64,000 bases of DNA. It comes from Ashinkailepas kermadecensis. Taxonomy: Eukaryota > Arthropoda > Thecostraca > Neolepadidae. This document shows, one piece after another, positions 44,740 to 56,038 of this stretch (positions are counted from its first letter, which is position 1; every line of letters begins with the position of its first letter). The stretch is taken from positions 348,501-412,500 of the forward strand of contig JAOTOM010004837.1 in the NCBI GenBank assembly GCA_034440615.1, in the 5' to 3' direction. A model generated the notes under the pieces. That model saw only the letters and a list, made by a program, of their open reading frames with translations. It searched no databases and was not told where the DNA came from. The position numbers and the translations under genes were made by a program.

Positions 44740-45280
44740 TGGGAACGAAGGGGACAGCCTCCTCCTGGAGCGTCGGAGGGGACCCTCCAGGCTACCGCCT
44801 TGAGGAATCTGCAAGGGCCTCTTGACCAGCGAAAGGGGCCCCGGGCTGACAGAAAGGGTCCTGGGCCGACGAAGAGGACCCCGAGTCGACGGACCGAGTC
44901 AACGGAGAATGCCCTCGGGAAGATGTTGATGGACGCCCTTGGCTGGGCTAATGTGAAGGGCTTCTAGATCGACTGAGAGCACCCCGGACCATTTGAAGGG
45001 CCCTCGGGTTGACGGAGAGGGCTCCGAGTCAATATGAAGGGACCCTGAGCTGGCGGCTGGGCCGAAGCCGACGAAAACCCCCTAACCTGATGGAGAGGGC
45101 ACAAGCATTTGAAAAGGGGGTGTAGTTTGGCTCTGAGTCGGCTTTGGCTCACGATGATTGAGAGAGGCTCAGAGCTCACAGCGGCCCTCAATCCGAGAAA
45201 AAGGCCCCGAGTTAAGGGGGACGATCCGGGCCAAAATGGATGGTTCCTTGTGCGTCGGAAAGGGCCTCTCAGACTATGGG
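44740..45280. repeat. Degenerate GGGCCGACGA-type minisatellite
   Basis: Phrases such as GGGCCGACGAAGAGGACCCC and GTCGACGGAGAGGGC recur about every 25-30 bp, in the opposite orientation to the similar region at 4550-4937. Confidence 0.5.
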
Positions 45281-45596
45281 TGGGTGCCATTCGGGGTTGG
45301 CTCTTTGCGTTATTCATACGAGTGTAACGCGGGCATGCATTCGTGTTGAATTGAGTGCTGGTGGTGTGCGGTCCACAACGCTCCTGCTAGTTTTGTGGCG
45401 TACAGATATTAAAACGGCAATTGAAAGAGTTCTGGGCGCTTTTCAATCAGAAGCGATGGAAGCGTCAGGGTGATGCCCCCTTTTTGCAGCAGGCCTCAAG
45501 TGTTTGTCTTTGAGCGTCAGAGCTACTATAGTCTAGCAGGATGTGGCCTATGGCTATTGTGGTGTTCAGGTGTCGCAATGAGGTGTTGCATATTGG

Positions 45597-45728
45597 TCAT
45601 ATTCTAGTTGAGGCTCTGTCATACTCTAGTTGAGGCTCTGCCATACTCTAGTTGAGGATCTGTCATACTCTAGTTGAGGCTCTGTCATAATCTAGTTGAG
45701 GCTCTGTCATACTCTAGTTGAGGCTCTG
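45597..45728. repeat. 22-bp tandem repeat, 6 units
   Basis: Six units of TCATACTCTAGTTGAGGCTCTG with one or two substitutions in some units. Confidence 0.95.
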
Positions 45729-46009
45729 CTCTGCATACCGTTGAGGCTGTACAACCAGTTCTAAGTCTAGTGAGGAAGACTTCCTTTTGCCGGTGAAATT
45801 AGTTTGCTGTGTTTGATGTGCCTACCGTTGGTTTGATATGGTTGTGTTTGGATTTGTGTTGTGTAGAGTTGCATTGTGTGTATGTGTTCTGGTGATGCTG
45901 ACGTATGTGACGTTGTAGGAGTGTTTTAGGAGTGTAATAGGAGTGTTTTAAAAATGTCGACGCACCCTAAAGTACAAATCCATCGTAGGAGTGTTTTGCA
46001 GTCGTCTAC

Positions 46010-46215
46010 CTAATATTCTACACTGGGGTAAGTGCTCAATACTAGGGCTTGCTTTGCGAATCTATCTGCTTCTTCATTATCTGGGATTTTCGCGTGGCCC
46101 GGAATGCAGATGAAGTCTCCCTTTCCCATCCCGGTATACATTCCTGTTCCCTTGTCTATCCATAATCCATACTTCCATAGTCCCCTTCCCCGGTCCCCTT
46201 CCGGGGACCGGGGAA
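46010..46215 (-). pseudogene. LINE RNase H C-terminal fragment with adjoining GGGGAAGGGG repeat
   Basis: The minus frame contains CIPGHAKIPDNEEADRFAKQ, the final RNase H block (His-containing PGH and the NEEAD helix). It is preceded on that strand by the same CCCCTTCCC-type repeat and CATAATCCATAC sequence found at 39393-39480. Confidence 0.65.
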
Positions 46216-46469
46216 GGGACCGGCCGGTGGTCCGGTTGTTGGTTCGAAGAGGGCTAATTATCCCGGCGGCGATGATGGCCACCCAGTTTGGCTGGCCGGC
46301 CACCGGGCCGACCGCCTCTCCTGCCGCCTGTACGGTCGGTCCGGCCCGCGGGTGGTCCTGGATCAGCTCGTAACTGCCGCCTGTACGGTCGGTACTGAAC
46401 CGGCTCGTGACTACCGCCCACGTCTTGCTGTCGATCTGATGCACTGCTACTGCCCGCCATGGTCGGTAT

Positions 46470-46880
46470 GGTCTGGTCCGATTTTGCCAGATCAGATCCG
46501 GTCCGGTTCGGTCCGATTCTGTCCTGTCCTGTCCTGTCCTGTTTTGTCTGGCCGTGTCCGGACCGGTCCTGTACTGTATGATCAGGTCTTCCTGATCTGG
46601 TTCGATCCGGTCCTGTCATGTCTTGTCTGGCCCTGTTCGGACCGGTCCTGTCCTGTATGATCAGGTCAGGTCTGGACTGGTCTGGTCGGATCTGGTCCGG
46701 CCTGGTCCGATACGGTCCTGTCCTGTTCTGTTCTGTCCTGTCCTGTCCTAGCTAGTCCTGTCCAGACAGATCATGTCCGGAATGGTCAGGTCTGGTCTGA
46801 TCTTGTCAAGTCAGGTCAGGTCTGGTCAGGTCAGATCAGGTCTGGCCTGGCCTGGTCAGGTCAGATCCGGACTCGTCAGC
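46470..46880. repeat. Degenerate TCCTG / GGTCTGGTC simple repeat
   Basis: Perfect (TCCTG)n at 46519-46540 grades into GGTCTGGTC- and TCAGGTC-type repeats. Confidence 0.85.
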
Positions 46881-47103
46881 CTGGTCTGGCGTCGACGTGA
46901 CTGCGCGGGCACCCTGCCGGCAACTTGTGCCGCATATCAGGCGACAGTGGCGCGAATACACGGTGCCGCTGTGATGCCTCGTGTCTCGTGCCGAGGAAGC
47001 TCGGCTCTCGCACGGAAGCCATGGCGTTACGGATCAATTGCGTCTGTGACGATGGAGGCATGCAGGTGACATCAGCCGGCCAGACATGCGGCCAATCAAC
47101 GAT

Positions 47104-48382
47104 CACACGTGGCGCGACACCAGGCACCGAACAGCCCCACCTAGGTCACACGTGGCGCGACACCAGGCACCATACACCGACGGTCCCGCCTAGGTCACAC
47201 GTGGCGCGACACCAGACACCTGCAACCGACAGCCCCACCTTGGTCACACGTGACGCGACACACGACACCGAACAGCCCCACCTTGGTCACACGTGACGCG
47301 ACACCAGGCACCTGTCACCGACGGCCCCACCAAGGTCACACGTGGCGCGACACCAGACACCTGTCACCGACAGCCCTACCTAGGTCACACGTGGCGCGAC
47401 ACCAGGCACCGAACAGCCCCACCTAGGTCACACGTGGCGCGACACCAGGCACCCGACACCGAACAGCCCCACCTAGGTCACACGTGGTGCGACACCAGGC
47501 ACCGAACAGCCCCACCTAGGTCACACGTGGCGCGACACCAGGCACCCGGCACCGAACAGCCCCACCTAGGTCACACGTGACGCGACACCAGGCACCTGTC
47601 ACCGACAGCCCTACCTAGGTCACACGTGGCGCGACACCAGGCACCCGACACCGAACAGCCCCACCTAGGTCACACGTGGCGCGACACCAGGCACCGAACA
47701 GCCCCACCTAGGTCACACGTGGCGCGACACCAGGCACCTGTCACCGACAGCCCCACCTAGGTCACACGTGGCGCGACACCAGGCACCGAACAGCCCCACC
47801 TAGGTCACACGTGGCGCGACACCAGGCACCTGTCACCGACGGCCCCACCTAGGTCACACGTGGCGCGACACCAGGCACCCGACACCGAACAGCCCCACCT
47901 AGGTCCCACGTGGCGCGACACTAGGCACCGAACAGCCCCACCTAGGTCACACGTGGCGCGACACCCGACACCGAACATCCCAAGGTCACACGTGGCGCGA
48001 CACTCGACACCAAACACCCCACCTGGTCACACGTGACGCGACACCAGGAACCTGTCACCGACGGCCCCACCTAGGTCACACGTGGCGCGACACGACACCG
48101 AACAGCCCCACCTAGGTCACACGTGACGCGACACCAGGCACCTGTCACCGACAGCCCCACCTAGGTCACACGGGGCGCGACACCTGTGTCGAGTGTCGCG
48201 CCACGTGTGACCTAGGTGGGGATGTTCGGTGTCGGGTGTCGCGCCACGTGTGACCTAGGTGGGGCTGTTCGGTGTCGAGTGTCGCGCCACGTGTGACCTA
48301 GGTGGGGCTGTTCGGTGTCGGGTGTCGCGCCACGTGTGACCTAGGTGGGGCCGTCGGTGACAGGTGTCGAGTGTCGCGCCAC
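47104..48382. repeat. 43/49-bp minisatellite with inverted distal end
   Basis: About 22 forward units with the core CACACGTGGCGCGACACCAG and two length classes (43 bp ending ACCGAACAG, about 49-50 bp ending CCTGTCACCGACAG), followed from about 48188 by four units in reverse orientation (GTGTCGCGCCACGTGTGACC). Every unit carries a CACGTG or CACGTGA core. ORFs over the array are artefacts. Confidence 0.95.
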
Positions 48383-48383
48383 T

Positions 48384-48605
48384 CTATCCCTTTACCTGAA
48401 ATGACGCTTGAACATGTTCGTGTATCACGACCGCTTATGGTGAACATGAGCATACTTATAGCGAGATACTGTTAGAAACGAGGAATCGAGCCATCAGCAC
48501 ACATCAAGTAGCACGATGTCGATCCTTTTTGAGAAGGATGTCGATTGAGTGTTCATTAAGTGGTGTATTCCACCCTATTTCACGAATAACTTATCAATGC
48601 AATGC
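48384..48605 (+). repeat. Dispersed repeat family D, copy 1
   Basis: Shares CCTTTACCTGAAA, GCGAGATACTGTTAGAAA, AAGGATGTCGATTGAGTGTT and TTCCACCCTATTTCACGA with 54456-55070, 59095-59565 and, reversed, 63640-63990. It begins immediately after the minisatellite. Confidence 0.8.
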
Positions 48606-50225
48606 AGTCTCAAACAGGGTCGGATACAGGAATTTGCAGGTAGTGTGTGGCTGAGTTGTGGAGCTGGTGGTGGCACTAACTTGCCTTTCTGGGAAGCAGG
48701 GACCAGGTGGGGGGGGGGGGCACTCCGACCTCCCGGACGGGTGGCACTTCAACAGTAGGGGGTGGCAAGGGGGCTAGAGGGGTAGCATTCCAGCAGATGA
48801 GGTGGCGTTCCCCTTTGGGCCTGGGAGGGGGGGGGGGAATTCAGCCTACTTGGATCCGATACTGTCTCTCCCCTCCAATATCTATTTCAGCCTCATTCAG
48901 CTCTGAATCTGCCCCCTTCCAACAAAGCAGAAAAACCTTAGAATGCACTCACCCTACCTCGAGCATATGCTTTCCTTCGAACAGCACACTCAGATATGCC
49001 ACTAATATACCACCAATGTAGATTGAGATATTAATCATCTACATTGTACCACCCATTTGTGCAATGTGGGATGAAGTGGTTGAAGGCTAACTCCACTCAA
49101 GGCAGTACATATAGAACTTCCGCTGTACTGTATGCACGTATATGGCCGAATGCAAGGCTATGAAAACAATGGAATGTAAACAAAATTCAGTGCACCGATG
49201 TTTTGCGCTTTTGTGACAAATCATAGTGCCACAGGACGCAATGCACACTTCACAATGTATTATTTTTATATTTAACCTTCAAGGCAGGGAGCCTATTATA
49301 CTGGAAAGAACTTGGAACAAAATAAAGAACGCCATGAAAAAGAACTATGATCAAATATTTTCACTACAAGGGAGAATTATGGCATCCAGGTTGTTACCTG
49401 TGCCAAAGGAAAAAGCCAGTGAGCTATCGACAAATGGCGAATGAAAAACACCATAATTTTCACTTAAATGTGCACATGTCGAGTATTTTGTGTGCTCAAA
49501 TCAGAAAATGAATCTGAAAAATTTGATTCTTGTGCACTTATAGTACTCCCTTGCCATATCACCAAGGAGTCGGTCTCCATTTGCAGCATACTTTCTAAGC
49601 ATCCACGTCAGGAGCACTTGCATTGTAAACAAAAATATGGCACGTAAGGAAGACGGTCGGAAGTATTTTTGTGCTAATTTTCACACACTAAAATGAACGG
49701 AGAGTTGGAAAATCCCAATTGTTGTGCGATTTATTCGTAGCACTTACATGGATTTTGCATCCTTTAGACTGGCCGAAAAAGCCCACGGATGAACATACGA
49801 ATAATTACTTGTACCGCACGCGGCAGAGCGTTATTGTCCTTTTATAATGTGTAGAAAATAATGAGACGTTCAAATATTTGCTTTGATCTTCGATTTATCC
49901 ATCATACTCACCAGTATTCATCCACAAATTCACCTGTATTTTCGTATGTTTTCCATCCTCCTGGAATGTGCCCGCCTAATCAAGGCCGTATAATAAGGTA
50001 TAGTCACTAGATGATTTGAACGCTTCGGACTGATTGATCGTGACGTCACCAGTTCGATGTAGCCCGATTCATATGCTGTATAGGGAGCTGCTGCGATTTC
50101 CGAAAAACCATATATCAGATTCTATTGCGTCAATTCGGATGATTCCGGCACCGAAAGAAGAATCGCTTCCGTTTCTTTCACCAATCTGTCCACCACTTGT
50201 GCTCTAGCGATCCAAACTATCGTGG
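48606..50225. other. Mostly unannotated; one short ORF noted
   Basis: 49226-49444 is a 72-codon frame with charged helical content (RTWNKIKNAMKKNYDQIF), preceded by a TTCAAGGCAG acceptor-like site; it could be an exon of an unknown gene but there is too little to name. Poly-G runs lie at 48711-48720 and 48828-48837. Confidence 0.3.
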
Positions 50226-50317
50226 TATATAGCGTCACAATTTTATTGCACACTGCCCAACCCGCATGCCAAACTTCGGCGAAGGGTACGCCTAGCCGTG
50301 TGGCGCAAAGGTGACTG

Positions 50318-50690
50318 TTCACACCTAGCGTAATCTCGGCGCACTGTCGGAATCGACGCAAAGCTAGCGGACAGTTAGCATGGGGTCTAATGAGTCTGCC
50401 GATTCTGCCATTGCGCCGGCCTTGCGTCAGCTGTCGGCCGAGTCCTACAAAACGCTGGCGATTTCCGAGCGGACAAAGTTGGGTTTTCTCAACTATTTCC
50501 GCTCGGCGCACCAGCGGCCTTGACGCAAGGTCGACAGACTGCTCGGGATAAACTGCGGTCGCCATATTTGCTGATCTTCGATTATATATTTGCTGCTATG
50601 TTTGCTATATCTGCTATATTTGCTGATCTTCACTGGTCTGTCGAAGCGTTGAAATTACGCCCAGTGCGTTGGGATTACGCCTAGTCCGTC
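50318..50690. repeat. Inverted-repeat element, possibly MITE-like
   Basis: CTAGCGTAATCTCGGCGCACTG at about 50326 is the near reverse complement of CAGTGCGTTGGGATTACGCCTAG at about 50660. An ORF of 147 codons over this stretch has no recognisable motif. Confidence 0.4.
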
Positions 50691-50784
50691 ATTGCGCTGG
50701 CTTTTTTGCGTCGAGATTAGGCCAGGTGCGAACCGCTAGGTTTTTGTAAAGGGCATTGGGTTTCGTATTAGTACCCAGGTGTGA

Positions 50785-51100
50785 ACCGGGGGGCGGTCAA
50801 GTTGTTCCGGGCCTGTGACGTAGCCAAGGCGATACTCGGCAGCACTTTGCGTGTATCCCAAGCCCAAATAGCCAATATTTGCCACGGCTTTACGCAGACA
50901 ATTTTAATTATATATTGGAAAATTTGACACCATGCAAATGCCTGAAGAATTCTACACACGAATCCGGATCGCTTTTACTTGCATCGCCTCGAAAAAGTAT
51001 GTTTCCTTGCCGGTAAAGAGGGCACTACACAAAATTGGCCGGCCGACTCCCGGAGGGCGGGGCCTAGAGTCGTTGCCATGACGACAGGCTGGCCCTCAAG
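50785..51100 (+). repeat. Retroelement leader-like dispersed repeat, copy B
   Basis: Matches 11850-12175 (for example AAGGCGATACTCGGCAGC and AATATTTGCCACGGCTTTACG). No gag frame follows here. Confidence 0.6.
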
Positions 51101-51969
51101 GCCAGTCGTGCGCCGAGTCTCGACAGAAAAGGAAGCTGCTGTTAAATGAAATTGCCAGGAATCTGCTAGATTTGGAATATTCTACTATACGATTCTATAA
51201 TCTGCCAGATGTCCGCCACATTCTAGTAGAATATCGTATATTCTAGCTGTGACGTCACCAAAGCACAGTATATACTAGATCTGAGAATATACTAAACTTG
51301 GGTGTACCCGTTCTTTAATATACTCTGATGTGAACAGTCCTTAATGATGAAATTTTTCATCCCATGTTCTTGATAAACAATGTTTGCTAATATTTGCAGT
51401 ATTTGTGAAATTTATTCATGTAAGGTTAAGATAAAAAAAGAAACAATTCTAACTTTATTTCTCCATTTACATCGGAAGAGAAACTTATATTAATATCGGA
51501 ACATTTTATCAATTATATTTGTATTCAGAATACATGCCTACAATTATGACGCACATAAGACTTCGAAAAACAAAGCTGAGCCCTCGTAAGTCGCTCCATA
51601 GAATCGAGGTTTGGGCATTTCTGTATTTATTAATGCAGATTTGTATACCTGCATTCTTTGCCTGTATTCAGTGTGGTGAGGTACTACCCAGTCATGAGGT
51701 TTAACGCTGTTAAGCGGTTCAGCTTAGGGGTGACAAAATTCAAAATTCAAATCCCAAAATTAAAAAAACACCTTTTATGACAAAAATACCAAAAATACCT
51801 GATTTGTATGGCTTAGGATGCAACCTCGAGTTTAAAACAATATTTTCCTTCAAATAAAATGTTCCCTGTTTTTCTGAAGAGCATGAATAAAGGATAATTT
51901 TAGTTCAAATCAGGCTATCTAGGCTGGTGATGCCCCCCACCCCCTTGCCCAAAATCCACCCTGCATTAG
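51101..51969. other. Intergenic; nothing recognised
   Basis: AT-rich sequence including ATATACTAGATCTG (about 51270), also present in reverse near 12650. No coding signal. Confidence 0.35.
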
Positions 51970-51984
51970 CTGACAATTACTTGG

Positions 51985-52144
51985 TTGGTTGGTTGTTGGT
52001 TTTACGACACATCGACCATTGAGTCATATAGCATCACCAATCTCACGCTGATTGGTTGCGGGCAAAGAGTAGAGACCGGTGAGACTCGAGCCCACAATCT
52101 TTTGATTGTGAGACGAGCATCTTACCCCTAGACCACTCGTCCCC
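51985..52144 (-). mobile_element. tRNA-Val-like SINE, copy 5
   Basis: Flanked by a perfect 15 bp duplication CTGACAATTACTTGG (51970-51984 and 52145-52159). Slightly more diverged than the others (for example ATCGACCATTGAG). Confidence 0.92.
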
Positions 52145-52159
52145 CTGACAATTACTTGG

Positions 52160-53099
52160 GTTTGGCCAATGTCATGATTCAGCCCTTAAGGGTGTCAGCT
52201 CAGCAGAATTTTTGGTTATGCTACAGCTTCACCTGTTTTTTTTTTTAAAAGATGCATGGTATGAGTATGTATTTCATGGATTCATGCATATTCATAGATT
52301 GCTGCACTTATGTTCATCATGCTATATAATCCTCTGCATTGTGAGGATACACTGTGAACTTCATGCCTAGCTTCATGAAGCTAGACACATCTAGTTCATT
52401 GTACAATAATTTTCAGCCTGCCAGGAACATCTTCACTACAAGTCCATAAGGTTGTGTGATGATATGCATTTGTCTCAAAGCTCATTCTATATCCACCTGA
52501 GATTGAGACTATTGACACCTGCTGGAAAAACAAAAGACAAGGATGAAAACATTGCAAACGTGCACTTTAGTTCCATCACAACAACAACCATCTGTGTTTG
52601 TAATATGTTTATGAAAAGATGAAAGTCATCACCAAGGATGAAAACCTAAAACTTTCATTAACTGTGATTCTCCATGCAAATTGGTGATTTTTTCACTGAC
52701 TCAACGTGCCTATTTTCAGGGTTCATTGAACAAAATATAGTTATTACAAGTGATGTGATGTAATGAGGAATAGGCTAAGTTTAGGTTGCAAAATTTGTGT
52801 TTAAAAATCCCATAGTTTGGATATTATTATGCTTGATATTATTTATAAGACAAGTTTTACACATGCTTGGCCTCCATAAAGCATACATATTGGTTTAGAT
52901 TATGTTATTTAAGATTTTGAAGTTTGAAAATCATTAAAAAAATGCAAAAAAAAGTAATTTGCTTTTCCTAAACAGCAGGTTTTATTTGGTTTGGTTTTGT
53001 TAGTTTTTTTTTGTAGTTAGGTAAATTCATTAAAAGGCCCTTACTCATCCAAGTGGGGCTGTGCTTAGGCTAAGTATGGTTTTATCATGAATTCCTTGC
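52160..53099. other. AT-rich intergenic; nothing recognised
   Basis: No coding or repeat signal supported. Confidence 0.4.
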
Positions 53100-54000
53100 T
53101 CTTATACCTCACACTCCTACTAAGGATTCCCAGCATTCTGATTGCCCTGTTTCTAGCTGATATATATTGTTTGTTTTTCTGCTTTGAGGTAATTTGAAAC
53201 TAACCCACCTAAGTCTCTGTCTTCTGCTAACATCTTCACTACCTTTCATTGTATATCTGGATGTTTCACCTCCATGCCCTAGATGCATAACCTTAAACTT
53301 TTCATAGCTGAAAGACATCTGGCATTGATCAACCTCTTTTTAAGTTCTCCAAGTCAAATTGAATAATACTAGATTGATCACTGCCATTAGCCACTCCTGC
53401 CAGCTTGATGTCATCAGCAAATTTTAACACCCTATTCATCAGCCCTACCTCAATGTTATTCACAAAGATGATAAAGAGAAGTGGTCCTGAAAAAGAGCCA
53501 TGTGGCACTCCACTCAGAACATCCTTCCATTCAGATTTGTATCCAGTTTACACTACCCTTTCTTTCCATTCCCTTAACCATGCTTCAATCCAGCCTATAA
53601 CTTTTCCATCAATACTACGTTGCTCTAGTTGATGAATTAGACAACTGTGTGAACTTCAACAACAGCTTTGCTAAAGTCCAAGTCTAGGACATCCATCCTG
53701 CTTCAATTGTATGCTTCTTTAGTCACATACTCCATTAATTCCAATAGGTTAGCTAAGCAAGATCTTCAAGATAAAATCCATGTTAAGTTTCCATGAAGAA
53801 GTTGTGCCTATCCAGATGATTCTGAACATACTGTTTAACCAGCTTTTATATTACCCTGCAAACTATTGAGGTCAGGCTGACTGGCCTGTGGTTTCCTACG
53901 CACTTCATACTTCCATTTTTGAAAATTGGTACTACCTTTGCATTTCTCCAATCTTCAGGTACTTAAGTATACTCCATATATTTCCTGAAAATGATACCTA
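53100..54000 (-). pseudogene. CR1-like LINE reverse transcriptase remnant
   Basis: The minus strand, read in shifting frames, gives AKVVPIFKNGS, GNHRPVSLTSIVC, SGVPHGSFSGPLLFIIFVNN, VLKFADDIKLAGV (the FADD catalytic motif) and KFKVMHLGHGGETSRYTMKG, in the order expected for the reverse transcriptase of CR1/Rex-type non-LTR elements. Numerous stops and frame changes show it is long dead. Confidence 0.85.
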
Positions 54001-54455
54001 GGTAACTGCTAAAGCTTTAGCACACTACTAAGATCCTAGCTATCATCTGGTCCAGAAGCTTTATTAGGTTTTATATTCTGCTAATTCTTTGTTTGGATAT
54101 ATTAGTTTGACGATGGTGGCTGGCCATATCCTTTCCAGATATTGGCCCCCAAAATAACAATTGATGGTTTTGCCTCACTTCTATTGTTGCCTGGGGCACT
54201 TGCAAATTTAATGATTGGTAATGTTTGTTGTGTCAGGGACCCTGTGGCATGTTTGACATTATTCCAGGTCAAGCATGGGTTATATGTCATTGCCATTCAC
54301 ACCCATGTTTCACTTTGCATCAGGCTGCTGTTCATAATCTTCTTTTATCTTAGGGGAGACTGGAACTGACAATACACACCATTGCCATCACATTGTGTAG
54401 CTGTAGTTTGCTTCATTGTATGTTCATCTCATCATGCTAGATGATGGCATCCCAG

Positions 54456-55070
54456 TGTTAAAATAATGGTTTTTTGTTAGGTATGGGATGTCGAAACGAG
54501 TACAATAGTATGTCAAAATTTGTCATGGAATTAGTGTCATTTAAAATACTTATGTTCTTCCAGCTCACATTAAAGCCAATAATGTACTTATGACTGTACG
54601 TTTTTCTTTGTTTTGAGATGCCTAATATAGGCAATATTTGGATTAGCAAGAAAAATACCTATGCTATAGAAGGTAAATTTTTCCTAAGAGATGTTGAAAA
54701 TTTACATTGGCACAGAAAATAAGTGGTCTCATCTTCTTAGTCACCTTCATCAACATGGTATTCAAGATAAAAATTCCCAAAAATCAAAAAAAAACTTAAG
54801 ACAAATTTACGCTATAAACGGGTATTGTTTCTAGATAACATCATAGGTAATCCCTTTACCTGAAACTGCACTTGGACATGTTCATGTATCAAGGTCCCCT
54901 ATGGTAAGCATGACTATACTTATAGTGAGATACTGTTAGAAATGAGGAATTGAGCCATAAGTATGCATCAAGAAACATGATGCTCATCTTTCATTGAGGA
55001 GGATGTTGATTGAATTTTAATTAAGTGGTGTATTCCACCCGTTTTCACAAATAATTTATCACTGCGGCAC
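54456..55070 (+). repeat. Dispersed repeat family D, copy 2
   Basis: Fullest copy: starts GTTAAAATAATGGTTTTTTG and ends near TTTCACAAATAATTTATC. It includes an AT-rich middle part not present in copy 1. Confidence 0.75.
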
Positions 55071-55191
55071 CAATAATTGGGATTGTGCTTGTAGGTGGCA
55101 TGTTCACATGAAGCAACAGGTAAAACTATCATATCGTTTGACGTCTGGTGTGATGTCTGGAGGAACCTGATGTTTTTCAGCACACTTCAGG

Positions 55192-55352
55192 GGGGACGAT
55201 GGTCTTGGGGTAAGATACTCGTCTCACACTCGAAAGATTGTGGGTTCGAGTCTCATCTGTCGCTACTCTTCGCCCGCGACCAATCGGCGTGAGAGATTGG
55301 CGACGCTATATGACTCAACAGTCGACGTGTCGTAAAACCAATAACCAACCAA
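55192..55352 (+). mobile_element. tRNA-Val-like SINE, copy 6, just upstream of the MALT1-like gene
   Basis: Flanked by TCAGCACACTTCAGG at 55177-55191 and 55353-55367 (15 bp). The element ends 62 bp before the start codon of the MALT1-like gene, so it probably lies in its 5' UTR or core promoter. Confidence 0.93.
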
Positions 55353-55414
55353 TCAGCACACTTCAGGTGAACATGACGTAATCGACCGACAGCACTGTCC
55401 GAACGTCGACCGCC

Positions 55415-56038
55415 ATGGACGCCAACTCGGTGCTGGACCACCCGTGCTACGCCGACATGGTGGCCGCCCTGGACGCGTCGGGCGGCTGGCGCGCGCTGGC
55501 CACTCTGGACGACTACGGCGTCGCCGTGCTGCCGCAGGAGTCGGCGGCCGCCGCCGCCGACTGCCGCTCGCCCGCCGACTTCGTGCTGCGCCAGCTGTTC
55601 GACCAGTTCGGCGAGCAGTTCTCGGCCGACGAGACGGCGGCGCTGCTGCGCCACGTGGGCCAGCCGGCCGCCGCCGAGCTGCTGCTGCCGCCGGAGTCGC
55701 TGCGCCTGCGGCCGCTGGCCGACACGAACGGCGCGCGCGTGTGGGCGCAGCTCGGCGGCCGGCTGACGCTGCTGTGCGAGGCGACGGCGCGGCCGCCGCC
55801 CGCGCTGTTCGTGTGGCGCCGCGACGGCGAGCAGCTGGCCGACCAGAGCGGCGCGCGGCTGCGGCTGCAGCCGTTCTCGGCCCCGCTGGCCGGGGTGTAC
55901 TCGTGCGCCGTGCAGGCGGCCGACGGTCGGCTGGTGGAGGCCGGCAGCGTGCTGGTGCAGCCCTGGCAGTCGCCGCCGCGGTTCGTCCTGTGGCGCGTCA
56001 GCGGCGGCGACGCGAGCGAGGCGGATCAAGGACACGTG
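55415..56038 (+). CDS. MALT1-like paracaspase, exon 1 (death domain and Ig-like 1)
   Basis: Starts at ATG 55415 in a strong context (CCGCCATGGAC). Residues 1 to about 92 form a death domain (ADMVAALDASGGWRALATL, then DFVLRQLFDQFGE, then ETAALLRHVGQPAAAELLLP) like that of MALT1, where the domain runs directly into LLSPP and an Ig domain. Residues 94-183 form the first Ig-like domain with Cys121, Trp134 and the YSC cysteine Cys164. The exon closes in phase 0 at CACGTG before donor GTGAGA (56039). MALT1 is the paracaspase of the CARD-BCL10-MALT1 signalling complex. Exon GC content is very high relative to its flanks. Overlapping ORFs in other frames are artefacts of this GC bias. Confidence 0.75.

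Noticed and set aside
47104..47580. ORFs with repeated PRSHVARHQ-like peptides
   Set aside because: Translations of the 43/49 bp minisatellite with variable unit length, not conserved in frame.
50122..50565. 147-codon minus-strand ORF
   Set aside because: No recognisable domain and it overlaps an inverted-repeat element; treated as chance.
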